DNA of 33,130 nt from Dehalococcoidia bacterium (GCA_026421215.1 JAPKBN010000024.1:1-33130); one strand, 5' to 3'; shown: positions 8,752 through 17,017, counted from the stretch's first letter. The notes: generated by a model not told the origin, from the sequence alone. Program-made: numbers and translations.

Positions 8752-9858
8752 ATGAAGTTTGACCGGCTGGACATCTATCACGTAGCGATGCCACTGATAT
8801 ACCCGTGGCGAACCTCCTACGGCGAGGACTACGACATCCAGGCCGTGCTCGTGAAGGCCACCGACGGCGACAACGTTGCATGGTCGGAATCGTCGCCCCT
8901 CCACGCCCCTACTTACCTCACCGAAAGCGCCGGCGGCGTCTTCTACCTCCTCTCGGAGATCATGGGGCCGCAGATAGTTGGGCGTGAGTTCGAGGACGCT
9001 GACGATCTCAACAGGCTCCTATCTGTATTCAAGGGCAATACATTTGCCAAAGCGGCGCTGGAGATCGCTTCATGGGCACTGCTCGTCCGTTCTTCCGGCA
9101 TACCGCTGCACACCCTGCTCGGTGGTGAGACGCGTGATGTCTTGGCAGGTGCAGATTTTGGGATACAGGACTCGATCGACATGCTCCTCGGCAACATCCA
9201 GATCGCCGTGGATGCCGGGTTCCCGAGGGTCAAGTTGAAGGCTGCGCCGGGATGGGACCTCGACATGTTGAAGGCAGTAAGGGGCGCATTCCCGGACACC
9301 GTCTTCCACATCGACTGCAACGGAGGTTACTCACTGGACGACCTTCCGATGTTCAAGGAGATCGACAAGTTGGAGCTGGCCTTCATCGAGCAACCGCTGG
9401 CGTTCGATGACCTGTTGGACCACGCGGAGCTGGCGAAGCAGATCGAGACGCCGGTCTGCCTGGACGAGAGCGCAATCAGTATCCGGGCGGTCGAACAAGC
9501 TCTACGGATCGGCGCGGCAAGTTACATCAACATTAAACCGGGTCGTGTTGGTGGACTGGCAAACTCGATTGCCATCCATGACATCTGTCGGGACGCCGGC
9601 GTGCCCGTCTGGGTAGGTGGAATGCTCGAGAGTGCACTTGGAGCCGCGATCTGCGTCGAACTGGCCACATTACCCAACTTCACCTACCCGGGCGACCTGT
9701 TCCCATCTTCTCGCTTTTATGAACGCGACCTCAGCCAGCCGGACAACGAACTGACCGAAGCACACACGTTCAAGCCGTTTATAAACGGGCTACCGGAACC
9801 GGACGCGGACCGGCTCGACGAGTACACGGTTCAATCCGCCACGGTCGTTCCGGATTGA
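8752..9858 (+). CDS. Enolase-superfamily enzyme, o-succinylbenzoate synthase / N-acylamino-acid racemase-like
   Basis: This 368-residue protein has the full MLE/OSBS-subgroup architecture: an N-terminal capping domain and a beta-barrel. The acid/base lysines are K161 and K163 (the KxK in VKLKAAPGWD) and K262 (NIKPGRVGG). Metal ligands are D188 (DCNGGY), E213 (FIEQPL) and D238 (LDES). The terminal GGMLESALG block fits the OSBS / N-succinylamino-acid racemase subfamily better than mandelate racemase. Members either make o-succinylbenzoate for menaquinone or racemise N-acylamino acids. No other men gene is nearby, so racemisation or an unknown acid-sugar-like reaction is at least as likely. No strong Shine-Dalgarno precedes the ATG. 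It is divergent from the E1 gene and followed by a beta-propeller gene after 64 nt. Confidence 0.85.
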   Translation: MKFDRLDIYHVAMPLIYPWRTSYGEDYDIQAVLVKATDGDNVAWSESSPLHAPTYLTESAGGVFYLLSEIMGPQIVGREFEDADDLNRLLSVFKGNTFAKAALEIASWALLVRSSGIPLHTLLGGETRDVLAGADFGIQDSIDMLLGNIQIAVDAGFPRVKLKAAPGWDLDMLKAVRGAFPDTVFHIDCNGGYSLDDLPMFKEIDKLELAFIEQPLAFDDLLDHAELAKQIETPVCLDESAISIRAVEQALRIGAASYINIKPGRVGGLANSIAIHDICRDAGVPVWVGGMLESALGAAICVELATLPNFTYPGDLFPSSRFYERDLSQPDNELTEAHTFKPFINGLPEPDADRLDEYTVQSATVVPD

Positions 9859-9922
9859 ACGGTCAAATGTCAGGGCAGATCACGGCGGCAAGCCGACGTG
9901 ATACTGATCAGGCGTGCACTGT

Positions 9923-10933
9923 ATGAACGCCCGGGAGTGGCGGAGCAAGCTGCCGCGCGTGTTGATCGCAGGCATTGCAATCATCGCCGCGATCGCCATC
10001 ATCTTGGAGATCAGTTCTGACCGAGACGTCGGCGGGGAGCTAGTAGTCGAGGTACCCGCACCAGCGATCGAGTCTAGATCGTGGGCGGTGGGCCAAGAAC
10101 CAACCGGGGTCATCTTTGACGGTGAACGGTTGTGGGTTGCGGAAACCGGATTAGGGACCGTGACGAGCTACGGACTTGATGGCCAGCGGCTGGACACGGC
10201 GGATGTGGGTGGTCAGCCGGCCGTCCTCGCCTCGGGACGGGGGTTCATCTGGGCGCTAGATGCAGGCGACGGCTCCGTTACGCAGCTGGACGCCGATGCG
10301 AACGTCGTAAGGAAATTTCAGGTCGGCCTGGATCCAACGGGACTCGTATTTTTTGGGGATCACCTCTGGGTCTCGGATCCGCCGCGGGGCTCCGTATCCA
10401 AAATATCTCTTCAGGGCGCGCTGGCCCAGTTACTTGAGATCGGCGTCGCTCCCGGGGCAATCACTAAAACGCCGGAACAAGTGCTTGTCATCGATGGCGA
10501 AACGCTCACTGTCACGGGAATCGACCAGGATGGAAATCTTGTCGGCTCGTTTGAGTACCCGGGCCAGATAGATATCGGGGATTTCGAACATATTCCGGGG
10601 GCTCCAACGGCGTTCCTGTCAACCTCGGATGCCCTGTGGATCGCTTTTGGCGGCATTGGCCAGGTGATGCGTCTTACGCCCGCGGGTAACTTCTCAAGCC
10701 TCACCCGTGTTCCAACGGGTCACCTGGCGCTGGCGTGGAACGGTAACGAGCTGTGGGTGGTATCGACCGACGCAGCAACGATCACTCGAATCTCCGGCAC
10801 CGGAACGATCGTCGAAACGCACGATATCGGCGGGCACCCGACGAGCATCGCCCATGATGGCAATCACGGTTGGGTAACGGACGACGAGAAAAACGTACTA
10901 ATCCAGTTCACGCCGGTCGATTTGGTCCCGTAG
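9923..10933 (+). CDS. Membrane-anchored beta-propeller protein
   Basis: The 336-residue protein has a short basic N-terminus, one hydrophobic segment at about residues 12-30 (PRVLIAGIAIIAAIAIILE) and then repeated propeller blades outside the membrane. Each blade repeats a pattern like PTGVIFDGERLWVAE...GTV, seen about six times, with LWV-type strands at LWVAE, IWALD, LWVSD, LWIAF, LWVVS and GWVTD. This is the SMP-30/NHL/YVTN-like propeller class, usually a binding or scaffold domain; no catalytic residues can be assigned. The hydrophobic segment has no lipobox Cys and probably remains as an anchor. An ATG at 9923 is preferred over the GTG at 9914; an AGG site lies about 10 nt before it. It follows the enolase-superfamily gene on the same strand and may be cotranscribed. 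Confidence 0.75.
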   Translation: MNAREWRSKLPRVLIAGIAIIAAIAIILEISSDRDVGGELVVEVPAPAIESRSWAVGQEPTGVIFDGERLWVAETGLGTVTSYGLDGQRLDTADVGGQPAVLASGRGFIWALDAGDGSVTQLDADANVVRKFQVGLDPTGLVFFGDHLWVSDPPRGSVSKISLQGALAQLLEIGVAPGAITKTPEQVLVIDGETLTVTGIDQDGNLVGSFEYPGQIDIGDFEHIPGAPTAFLSTSDALWIAFGGIGQVMRLTPAGNFSSLTRVPTGHLALAWNGNELWVVSTDAATITRISGTGTIVETHDIGGHPTSIAHDGNHGWVTDDEKNVLIQFTPVDLVP

Positions 10934-11165
10934 GCTTTGATTCAGGGACGTTATCGGTGTCCCGGATCGACTGGTCAAGTCTACCTTCGGTTCTGAAGTG
11001 CCAGCGCTGCATGCGGCGAAAACTGCGTCAACGATCGAAAGCAGGATGGCGACCAAGGTTTCAGGAAAGTCATTCCTTGACCTTAGACAAGTTTCAACTT
11101 TCGAACATGGAGAATCGGGTTACACAATGGAGATTTAATACGCCGAGGGCCTTGCACCTATTCAC

Positions 11166-12662
11166 CTAGTCCTGCGGTGCGAATGTGGCTGAAACGTTCC
11201 GGCGCTGGATCTTGCCAGTCGCCGTCCTCGGGAGTGTGTCAGTGATGTAGATCCGCTCCGGGACCTTGAAGTCAGCCATACGCTCACGGCAGAACGACTG
11301 GATTGCAGCCTCATCGGCGTCGCCGGATAGGACCACTACCGCCTGCACGATCTCGCCGTACTTCACATCTGGAACAGCAAAACATACCGCCTCTGCTACA
11401 GCCGGGTGGTCGAGTAGCAGAGCATCTACCTCGAGCGGCGAAATCTTCTCACCGGCGCGGTTGATCAACTCCTTCAATCGACCGGTCAGGGTAAGTCGAC
11501 CGTCGGCATCCATGATTCCCTGATCACCGGTACGGAACCAGCCGTTGGTGAACGCCTCGGCGTTGGCCTCAGGGTTGTTGTTGTAACCATGGGTCACATT
11601 CTCGCCACGAATCACCACCTCGGCACGCTCTCCAAGGGGCATCATATTGCCGCCCTCGTCCATGATGCTGATCTCAACGCCGGTTCCCATGCCAACCGAA
11701 CCTGGTACCCGGTCCCCTGGGGGGAGCAGATTGGATGACATCTGGTGCGCTGCCTCGGTCATGCCGTACGCCTCAAGGACCGGAGCGCCAAAGCGAGCCT
11801 CAAGATCGGTGAATACCGATGGCACAAGCGCCGCGCTGCAAGATCGGATCAGTCGGAAACTCTCATGAGGTGCGTTGTCGTCTTCGGCACGCATCAACAG
11901 GATCTGGTGGATCGTAGGAACCGCCGAATACCAGGTCGCCCCGGTGGTCTTCTGGTCGGCCCAGAAGGTGCTTGCGGAGAAACGGGAGGGAACTACGATC
12001 GATCCGCCGGAATTCAGAGTAGACAGAGCCACGCCGATCAGGCCATGGACGTGGAAGAGCGGCATCACCACCATCGCCACGTCATCTGGCGTCAGAGCGT
12101 ACGTGTCCTTGATGTTGCCGAGCGATGTCAGCAAGTTCTTGTGCGTTAGCGGCACGCCCTTGGGCCGGTTGGTCGTGCCAGAGGTGTGAAGGAACAGCGC
12201 CACGTCGTCCTCGGATGGCCCTGCGACGTCCTTAGTCAAAGTGAGTTCGCTGCCATTGCGAGCGATAACGACATGGGCGCCGGTAGAGGAGGCGTCCATA
12301 GTCGGGATTTTCAGCTGGTTCGCAGAGTCACGTCCGGCGTGGTCGCCCGGGGGGACGATCGCCAGTTGCGCTTCGGCGTCCTCCATGAAGAACTTGAATT
12401 CGTCCACTGTGTATGCGGAGTTGAGTGGAGCGGCAATAGCACCCGCCCGGGCCACCGCCAGGAAGGTGATCATGAACTCAAGGTTGTTTGCTAGGACAAT
12501 GGACACCGGTCGCCCGGCCTCAACACCCGCAGCGGCCAGGACGCCTGCTACACGCTCGATCTCATTGGACAGGGCGGCGTAGCTGAGCGTCGGCCCTCCT
12601 GGGATGACGATGGCGTTGTCGGTCGCGGCGTTCGGGGTAAGAACCTGAGCGAGGGTGGTCAC
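11166..12662 (-). CDS. Acyl-CoA synthetase, oxalyl-CoA synthetase (AAE3/Pcs60)-like
   Basis: This 498-residue ANL-superfamily ligase activates a carboxylic acid with ATP and CoA. Core motifs are the P-loop TSGTTNRPKG (160-169), YGMTEA (299-304), GWFRTGD (374-380), the hinge GRLKELINRAGEKIS (394-408) and catalytic K484 in RTATGKIQ. LFLHTSGTTNRPKGVPLTH, MPLFHVHGL, FSASTFW, ATWYSAVPTIHQI, RSCSAALVP and NVTHGYNNNPEAN match the plant AAE3 / yeast Pcs60 group as I recall it, whose characterised members form oxalyl-CoA. A GTG start at 12662 is chosen: AGGA lies 10 nt upstream, the length then matches AAE3 (about 510), and overlap with the divergent sulfatase is avoided. The 63 residues available upstream look non-coding. 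No oxalyl-CoA decarboxylase is in the window. Confidence 0.83.
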   Translation of the reverse strand: MTTLAQVLTPNAATDNAIVIPGGPTLSYAALSNEIERVAGVLAAAGVEAGRPVSIVLANNLEFMITFLAVARAGAIAAPLNSAYTVDEFKFFMEDAEAQLAIVPPGDHAGRDSANQLKIPTMDASSTGAHVVIARNGSELTLTKDVAGPSEDDVALFLHTSGTTNRPKGVPLTHKNLLTSLGNIKDTYALTPDDVAMVVMPLFHVHGLIGVALSTLNSGGSIVVPSRFSASTFWADQKTTGATWYSAVPTIHQILLMRAEDDNAPHESFRLIRSCSAALVPSVFTDLEARFGAPVLEAYGMTEAAHQMSSNLLPPGDRVPGSVGMGTGVEISIMDEGGNMMPLGERAEVVIRGENVTHGYNNNPEANAEAFTNGWFRTGDQGIMDADGRLTLTGRLKELINRAGEKISPLEVDALLLDHPAVAEAVCFAVPDVKYGEIVQAVVVLSGDADEAAIQSFCRERMADFKVPERIYITDTLPRTATGKIQRRNVSATFAPQD

Positions 12663-12838
12663 GTTTTGCAATTCCTGACTGGTGATATCGGAAATTTCTT
12701 GAGATCTAAGAAGAACTGCTCTTAAGGAGAGCAATGCGGCCAATCGTATGTCATCCTTTGGTCTGACGGAAGGCGGTTGCACAAATAAGCCGCACTTAGA
12801 GTTCATCAACGATCCTAACCATCGGGACGATATTGAAC

Positions 12839-14314
12839 ATGCTGCGAACACCTAGTCAACACGACCAACCCAATATTCTTGTCATCATCACGGACCAGCA
12901 ACGCGCAGATACGATGGCCTGTTATGGGAACGACTGGATTCAGACACCGAACATGAACGCGCTGGCGGCGAGTTCGTTTGTGTTTGAAAATGCATATGTC
13001 ACACAGCCGGTGTGCACGCCGTCCCGGTCGACGATGCTCACCGGCACCTATCCGCATACGAACGGTCTAGTCCGTAACAGCATTGCCCTGGCGCCGGACG
13101 CGTTGTCTATCGCCGAGATGGTGTCCCCGGAGTACAGACGCGTTCACTACGGGAAATGGCATCTCGGGAATGACGCCAACGCGCAGCACGGGTTTCAGGA
13201 TTGGATCAGCACGGGCCATGTCTCGCCCGGCCTGGACGGTACCGGCCAGTCCGACTACCACGCGTGGCTTGAGGGACAGGGTGTCGAGCTTCCGGAGCAC
13301 TACGTTCGTCCCGGCGGAGACGGCGCAGGTTCGAAGCGGGCCGTGGCGCAGGCGAACCTTCCGGAAGAACTGACGCAGGCGAGCTTCGTCGGTGATATCA
13401 CAACGAAGTTCCTACGTGACGAATCTGATAAACCGTTCCTGCTATTTACGAACTTCTTCGAGCCACACCCACCATACAGTGGCCCACTCGGCGATTTGTA
13501 CGACCCGGCAACTCTGCCAGTTGGACCTGACTTCATGCGTTCACCGGAAGGTCACTCGCTGTTCAATCGCTCCCGCTCAGAGTTCTACCTGGCGGGCGAG
13601 CATCGTGAGGACTCAGTCGCCGGGTGTGACCACCACGATCTCCACGGCGAGGACGGATGGCGAGCGCTGCGCGCCAACTACATGGCCAACATCACGCTGG
13701 TGGACCGTCAGGTCGGCCGGATAATGGAGGCGCTTGAGGAGTCAGGCCACGCCGATGACACGATCGTGGTCTTCACAAGCGACCACGGCGACATGCTTGG
13801 CGACCACGGCCTGTTGGAGAAGCGGGCGTTTTATGACGGATCCGCTCGAGTGCCGCTGCTCGTGCGCGTGCCGTGGCTGTCAGAAGGCCAGACCCGTATA
13901 CCGGGGAGTATCGGACAAATCGATCTCGTACCAACGTTGCTGGACCTCGTAGGGGAGTCGATCCCAGATCACCTGCAGGGGAATAGTAAGGCGTCGGTCC
14001 TCCGGGGTGAAACGACCCTCGAAAACAACGACGTGTTCGTGCAGTGGAACGGAAAGGGAGACCGCGATCTCGGGACTCCAACCATCAACGAAATGATCGC
14101 CCTACCGCGCCGGACTGTAGTCTCAGGTGACCGCTGGAAATTGAACCTGTGTGATGGTGACGACGGAGAACTGTTCGACCTCACCGCAGATCCGCATGAG
14201 CTGAGAAATCTATTTTCGGATCTCGGTCAAAGTGAGCGGATAGGCTCAATGGCGGCGCGCCTACGCGCGTGGCAGGAAGAGACAGGCGACACAGCGCCGT
14301 TGCCGGTGGTGTAG
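12839..14314 (+). CDS. Sulfatase, formylglycine (Cys) type
   Basis: This 491-residue S1-type sulfatase hydrolyses sulfate esters. The maturation signature CTPSRSTMLTG begins at C59, the residue converted to formylglycine. Metal-site aspartates are in TDQQRADT (D19) and FTSDHGDMLGDHG (D315/H316), and HYGKWHLG gives the usual active-site Lys/His pair. No signal peptide is visible, so the enzyme appears cytoplasmic and would act on imported sulfated compounds, unlike most secreted polysaccharide sulfatases. A Cys-type site can be matured by the aerobic formylglycine-generating enzyme or by an anaerobic maturase; neither is in the window. ATG at 12839 is preferred to the in-frame TTG six bases earlier. 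It is divergent from the acyl-CoA synthetase. Confidence 0.92.
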   Translation: MLRTPSQHDQPNILVIITDQQRADTMACYGNDWIQTPNMNALAASSFVFENAYVTQPVCTPSRSTMLTGTYPHTNGLVRNSIALAPDALSIAEMVSPEYRRVHYGKWHLGNDANAQHGFQDWISTGHVSPGLDGTGQSDYHAWLEGQGVELPEHYVRPGGDGAGSKRAVAQANLPEELTQASFVGDITTKFLRDESDKPFLLFTNFFEPHPPYSGPLGDLYDPATLPVGPDFMRSPEGHSLFNRSRSEFYLAGEHREDSVAGCDHHDLHGEDGWRALRANYMANITLVDRQVGRIMEALEESGHADDTIVVFTSDHGDMLGDHGLLEKRAFYDGSARVPLLVRVPWLSEGQTRIPGSIGQIDLVPTLLDLVGESIPDHLQGNSKASVLRGETTLENNDVFVQWNGKGDRDLGTPTINEMIALPRRTVVSGDRWKLNLCDGDDGELFDLTADPHELRNLFSDLGQSERIGSMAARLRAWQEETGDTAPLPVV

Positions 14315-14592
14315 AGGTTTGCGTGCTTCTCACCCGGTGGAAGATGGCTGGGGTAAGGGAGGCAAAGTTCTCCACGATCGATAGTGTGTCCTTTGTCCAA
14401 ACTCTTGGTGAAGGTGCTGATCGCCATCTTCGGGCCGTCCGGCCAGCTGGGGAACGGCGTCGAACCAGACGACACGTGGAAGCAGTGATCGAGAGACCCG
14501 ATCTCCGGCATCACCGGCAACTTCAGATCAGTCGGGCCTTCAGGCGCGAACTTGCGGCCCGTTGAGACCATATTGTCGTCCAGCTCCCACAC
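14227..14592 (-). pseudogene. Possible gene remnant in the sulfatase-VOC gap
   Basis: The 319-nt gap after the sulfatase holds a minus-strand reading frame, opening GTG at 14592, whose first 90 or so codons show the GC-rich third positions of the neighbouring genes and read as plausible protein (FAPEGPTDLKLPVMPEIGSL, then a Ser/Pro-rich stretch, then LPYPSHLPPGEKHANLYTTG). After about 14315 the frame runs antisense into the sulfatase and loses coding character, and no good Shine-Dalgarno precedes it. I do not recognise the family. It is most simply read as the broken remains of a gene, though a short intact gene is possible. Confidence 0.3.
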
Positions 14593-14633
14593 AATCTAGT
14601 GCCCGTCAGCTGCCCTTCGAGTGCCTAGTCGTT

Positions 14634-15038
14634 TCAGGCATTGTTCTCCAAAAACTCGACCCAATTTCCGTCCGGGTCTTCGACCATCGAAATCCGCACA
14701 CCCGGCCGCACATCGCGCGGCTCTACAGCCACCGTATATCCGGCCGACCTGCACTTGTCCGTTATCGCTTCCAGATCTGGAACAGTGATCGTCCAGTAGC
14801 GGATGCCGGTCGCTCCGCCCGGACCGCCGGTGTGATCGGCGTTCTGGGACACCACGTCATGCTTCACTAACTTCACCAGAGTGGTGCCACACATGAGGCG
14901 GTGCATCGTCCCACCGGCGACCGGAGTATCTGCGACGTGCTCGAACCCCAACGTATCCCGGTAAAACTTCAGCGCCGTTTGGGCATCCTTAACGACGATG
15001 CCGATATCGATTGAGTCCTTGCCAAGTTCGATGCTCAT
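14634..15038 (-). CDS. VOC / glyoxalase-fold protein
   Basis: This 134-residue protein has the paired beta-alpha-beta-beta-beta units of the vicinal oxygen chelate fold. The first unit opens IDIGIVVKDAQTALKFYRDTLGFE (residues 10-33) and the second YWTITVPDLEAITDKCRSAG (81-100), ending in EDPDGNWVEFLEN with candidate ligand E128. The usual first metal ligand, a His at the position filled here by D11, is missing, so it may not be a standard glyoxalase or dioxygenase and could be metal-free or use another ligand. A weak GAAGAG site precedes the ATG. The carboxymuconolactone-decarboxylase-like gene lies 60 nt upstream on the same strand, so the two probably form an operon. Confidence 0.85.
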   Translation of the reverse strand: MSIELGKDSIDIGIVVKDAQTALKFYRDTLGFEHVADTPVAGGTMHRLMCGTTLVKLVKHDVVSQNADHTGGPGGATGIRYWTITVPDLEAITDKCRSAGYTVAVEPRDVRPGVRISMVEDPDGNWVEFLENNA

Positions 15039-15098
15039 ATTGCTTGCTCTTCTCTATGTTCAGATTTCAGACGTTTTGCGTAGTGGATTTTCCTGCGA

Positions 15099-15650
15099 TT
15101 AACGGCCCCGAAGCTCTGTCGCAACGCCCACATTCGCCTGTTCCATAGCGCATCCGTTCAGGACCATGCCCATCATGATGTAGTAACCGATGGTCATTAG
15201 CGTTTCTATCAAAAGTTGCTCACCAAGCTCTGCCCGCGCTGAGGCGAAGGTCTCGTCGGAAAGGGCGCGATCAGTGACCAACTGACGGCCCACTTCGATG
15301 ATCACCTGTTCCCTGCCGCTGCAGGCGGAAAGGTCACCCCCGGAACGTATCGCCTCGATCACTTCTGGAGATACACCAACATCGAGCGCCAGTACGGAAT
15401 GAGCGCTCCAGACGAAAGGGATATGGAATTCGCTGGCAGCAACGAGAGAAGCAATTTCGTAATCGTGCTTCGACATGTTGGAGCGAAGCTGGTCATTTAG
15501 CGCCGTCGAAAGGGAGCCGATTTTCGGTGAATACATGATCATCGACTGCGGAGCGTTTATGCGACCCCGGGAGCCGATGACCAGATCAAACTCGGCCACC
15601 CCTTCCGGAGATACCTGGCTGCGTTCCGTGATCGGTGTAAGTCGCGGCAT
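15099..15650 (-). CDS. Carboxymuconolactone decarboxylase (CMD)-family protein
   Basis: This 183-residue alpha-helical protein matches the CMD/AhpD family. The core helix pair is DYEIASLVAASEFHIPFVWSAHSVLALDVGVSPEVIEAIRSG at about residues 61-102. The redox CxxC of AhpD is replaced by a VWSAH sequence, so this is the decarboxylase-like, non-thiol subgroup. Members act on gamma-carboxymuconolactone or are of unknown function. A second helical segment with IETLMTIGYYIMMGMVLNG follows. The start at 15650 is fixed by AAGGAGG 5 nt upstream; the longer frame to 15836 adds 62 residues with no family resemblance. It is upstream of the VOC gene and probably cotranscribed. Confidence 0.85.
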   Translation of the reverse strand: MPRLTPITERSQVSPEGVAEFDLVIGSRGRINAPQSMIMYSPKIGSLSTALNDQLRSNMSKHDYEIASLVAASEFHIPFVWSAHSVLALDVGVSPEVIEAIRSGGDLSACSGREQVIIEVGRQLVTDRALSDETFASARAELGEQLLIETLMTIGYYIMMGMVLNGCAMEQANVGVATELRGR

Positions 15651-15655
15651 CGATG

Positions 15656-15662
15656 CCTCCTT
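15656..15662 (-). promoter_or_regulatory. Shine-Dalgarno AAGGAGG fixing the CMD-family start
   Basis: The minus strand reads AAGGAGG followed by five bases and ATG at 15650. This near-perfect site decides between the internal start and the upstream ATG at 15836. Confidence 0.75.
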
Positions 15663-15734
15663 CTGTCTTCTCGTTCTGAACATTAACGTGATCTCTAGAT
15701 TGCGGAATGAACCTACCACACACGGTCTGAGGCT

Positions 15735-15790
15735 CATCACCATTGCCCGCCGGCGGTGTAGATTGTCAGCGTCGCCGGGCAATGATGATG
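15735..15790. repeat. Long inverted repeat (15-bp arms, one mismatch)
   Basis: CATCACCATTGCCCG (15735-15749) and CGGGCAATGATGATG (15776-15790) are inverted copies with one mismatch, and parts of the 26-nt loop (CGGCG / CGTCG) could extend the stem imperfectly. No T-tract follows on either side, so a terminator is unlikely. It sits 85-140 nt upstream of the CMD-family start and about 200 nt upstream of the dehydrogenase, as a leader structure or operator would. Confidence 0.5.
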
Positions 15791-15979
15791 TTTCCGAGAC
15801 AAACATTTTCACGATGACCTTAAGCCTGAACGCCATTCATATCCGTCTCAAAGACCGGATGTCGATGATCACTTTCGGCGAGAATGACGCGCGCTGAGAC
15901 CTGGTTTCTGGATGGGATGCGCGAAGCCGAGGACTACCTTGTCAGATAACGACACGAACACAGATATTTGAAATTCATC

Positions 15980-15984
15980 GGAGG
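15980..15984 (+). promoter_or_regulatory. Shine-Dalgarno GGAGG fixing a TTG start
   Basis: GGAGG with 6-nt spacing precedes TTG at 15991. The TTG opens the family-typical N-terminus (KYVILPPL), and no ATG lies at an equivalent place. Confidence 0.7.
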
Positions 15985-15990
15985 AAACCT

Positions 15991-16953
15991 TTGGCCAAGT
16001 ACGTGATCTTGCCGCCGCTCGACGATATGCGACGAGAGTTCGCACGTCGACTCGCGGACACGGTGCCGGAGCTGGACGTGGTTGCGCCTGAGACTGATGA
16101 AGAGGCTGCCGAAGAGCTGAAGGACGCAGACGGCGCGTACGGATGGGTTCCACCGGCGGCACTGGCGAGTGCAAAGAAGCTCAAACTGCTCCAGAACCCG
16201 GACGCTGGCCCTTTTCACGGCTACTACTACAAGGAACTGTCCGATCACCCGGTCGTCATATCAAACCCCCGCGGGATCTACTTCGACCACATCAGCCACC
16301 ACATCATGATGTTCATGCTGGCGTTGTCCCGTGGCCTCCCAGACTGGGTTAATGCTCAGAAGGAGTCGAAATGGAACAAGGACGCCCGCAAGAACAAGTA
16401 CGTCAATCTGCCGGACTCGACGGTGCTAATAAATGGCGTCGGAGGGATCGGAGCTGAGACGGCACGACTCTGCAGCGAGTTCGGAGCGCGGGTGATCGGT
16501 ATCGAACCACGATCCGAGATCGACTCACCTGCAGAGCTTCACGAGCCGGAGGAGCTGGACGCTTTGCTACCGGATGCTGACTTCGTGGTGACCACGGTGC
16601 CGCATACGCCTGGCACAGAGTTCATGTGGAACGCAGACCGGTTCAAGTTGATGAAGTCATCTGCTTACTTCATCAACATCGGACGAGGGATGACTACAAA
16701 GATCGACGACCTTGCATACGCCATTGAGTCCGGAGAAATCGCTGGCGCAGGGTTGGACGTGTTCGAGATCGAACCCCTTCCGTCTAATCACCGCCTCTGG
16801 CAGATGGACAACGTCCTGATAACTCCGCATGTCGCCGTTTCTGACGCCGAAAACATCCCGGAGCGACGATTCGAGATCATCCTGGAGAACGTGAAACGAA
16901 TGCTGGACGGGCGAGAGTTTATCAATATCGTCGACAAGGACAAGTGGTACTAA
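15991..16953 (+). CDS. D-isomer-specific 2-hydroxyacid dehydrogenase (NAD(P)H)
   Basis: This 320-residue protein reduces a 2-oxoacid to a D-2-hydroxyacid or the reverse. The Rossmann motif GVGGIG is at residues 149-154, with an acidic/basic IEPRSE at the end of strand 2 (171-176). The catalytic triad is R232 (NIGRG), E261 (FEIEPLP) and H280 (ITPH). The overall layout resembles the GhrA-like glyoxylate/hydroxypyruvate reductase group, but the substrate is not certain. It starts at TTG behind a strong GGAGG site. It is followed by the split transketolase after 185 nt. If it takes hydroxypyruvate, it would consume the product of the serine-glyoxylate aminotransferase encoded 10 kb upstream. Confidence 0.9.
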   Translation: MAKYVILPPLDDMRREFARRLADTVPELDVVAPETDEEAAEELKDADGAYGWVPPAALASAKKLKLLQNPDAGPFHGYYYKELSDHPVVISNPRGIYFDHISHHIMMFMLALSRGLPDWVNAQKESKWNKDARKNKYVNLPDSTVLINGVGGIGAETARLCSEFGARVIGIEPRSEIDSPAELHEPEELDALLPDADFVVTTVPHTPGTEFMWNADRFKLMKSSAYFINIGRGMTTKIDDLAYAIESGEIAGAGLDVFEIEPLPSNHRLWQMDNVLITPHVAVSDAENIPERRFEIILENVKRMLDGREFINIVDKDKWY

Positions 16954-17017
16954 GCCCGACCGGGTGGCTATCTGGGAGGCACTTTAAAGTTGAGCTGTCG
17001 TTTTCTCACCGCATCCC

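Larger units (their letters stand above)
15651..15990. other. Divergent intergenic region with a large hairpin
   Basis: About 340 nt separate the CMD-family gene (minus) from the D-2-hydroxyacid dehydrogenase (plus). I see no supported gene. Besides the two Shine-Dalgarno sites at its ends, it holds a long imperfect inverted repeat at 15735-15790. Promoters for both genes are expected here, but no convincing -35/-10 pair stood out. Confidence 0.5.

Noticed and set aside
12718-12732. GCTCT-TAAGG-AGAGC small hairpin upstream of the acyl-CoA synthetase
   Set aside because: The 5-bp arms with no T-tract are expected by chance at this length.
12663-12851. N-terminal extension of the acyl-CoA synthetase to an ATG-like start at 12851
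   Set aside because: The extra 63 residues do not resemble the family, overlap the divergent sulfatase start, and are unnecessary given the GTG at 12662 with a Shine-Dalgarno.
14634-15098. CMD and VOC genes as a single fused protein
   Set aside because: A stop codon and a 60-nt gap separate them, and each has its own start.
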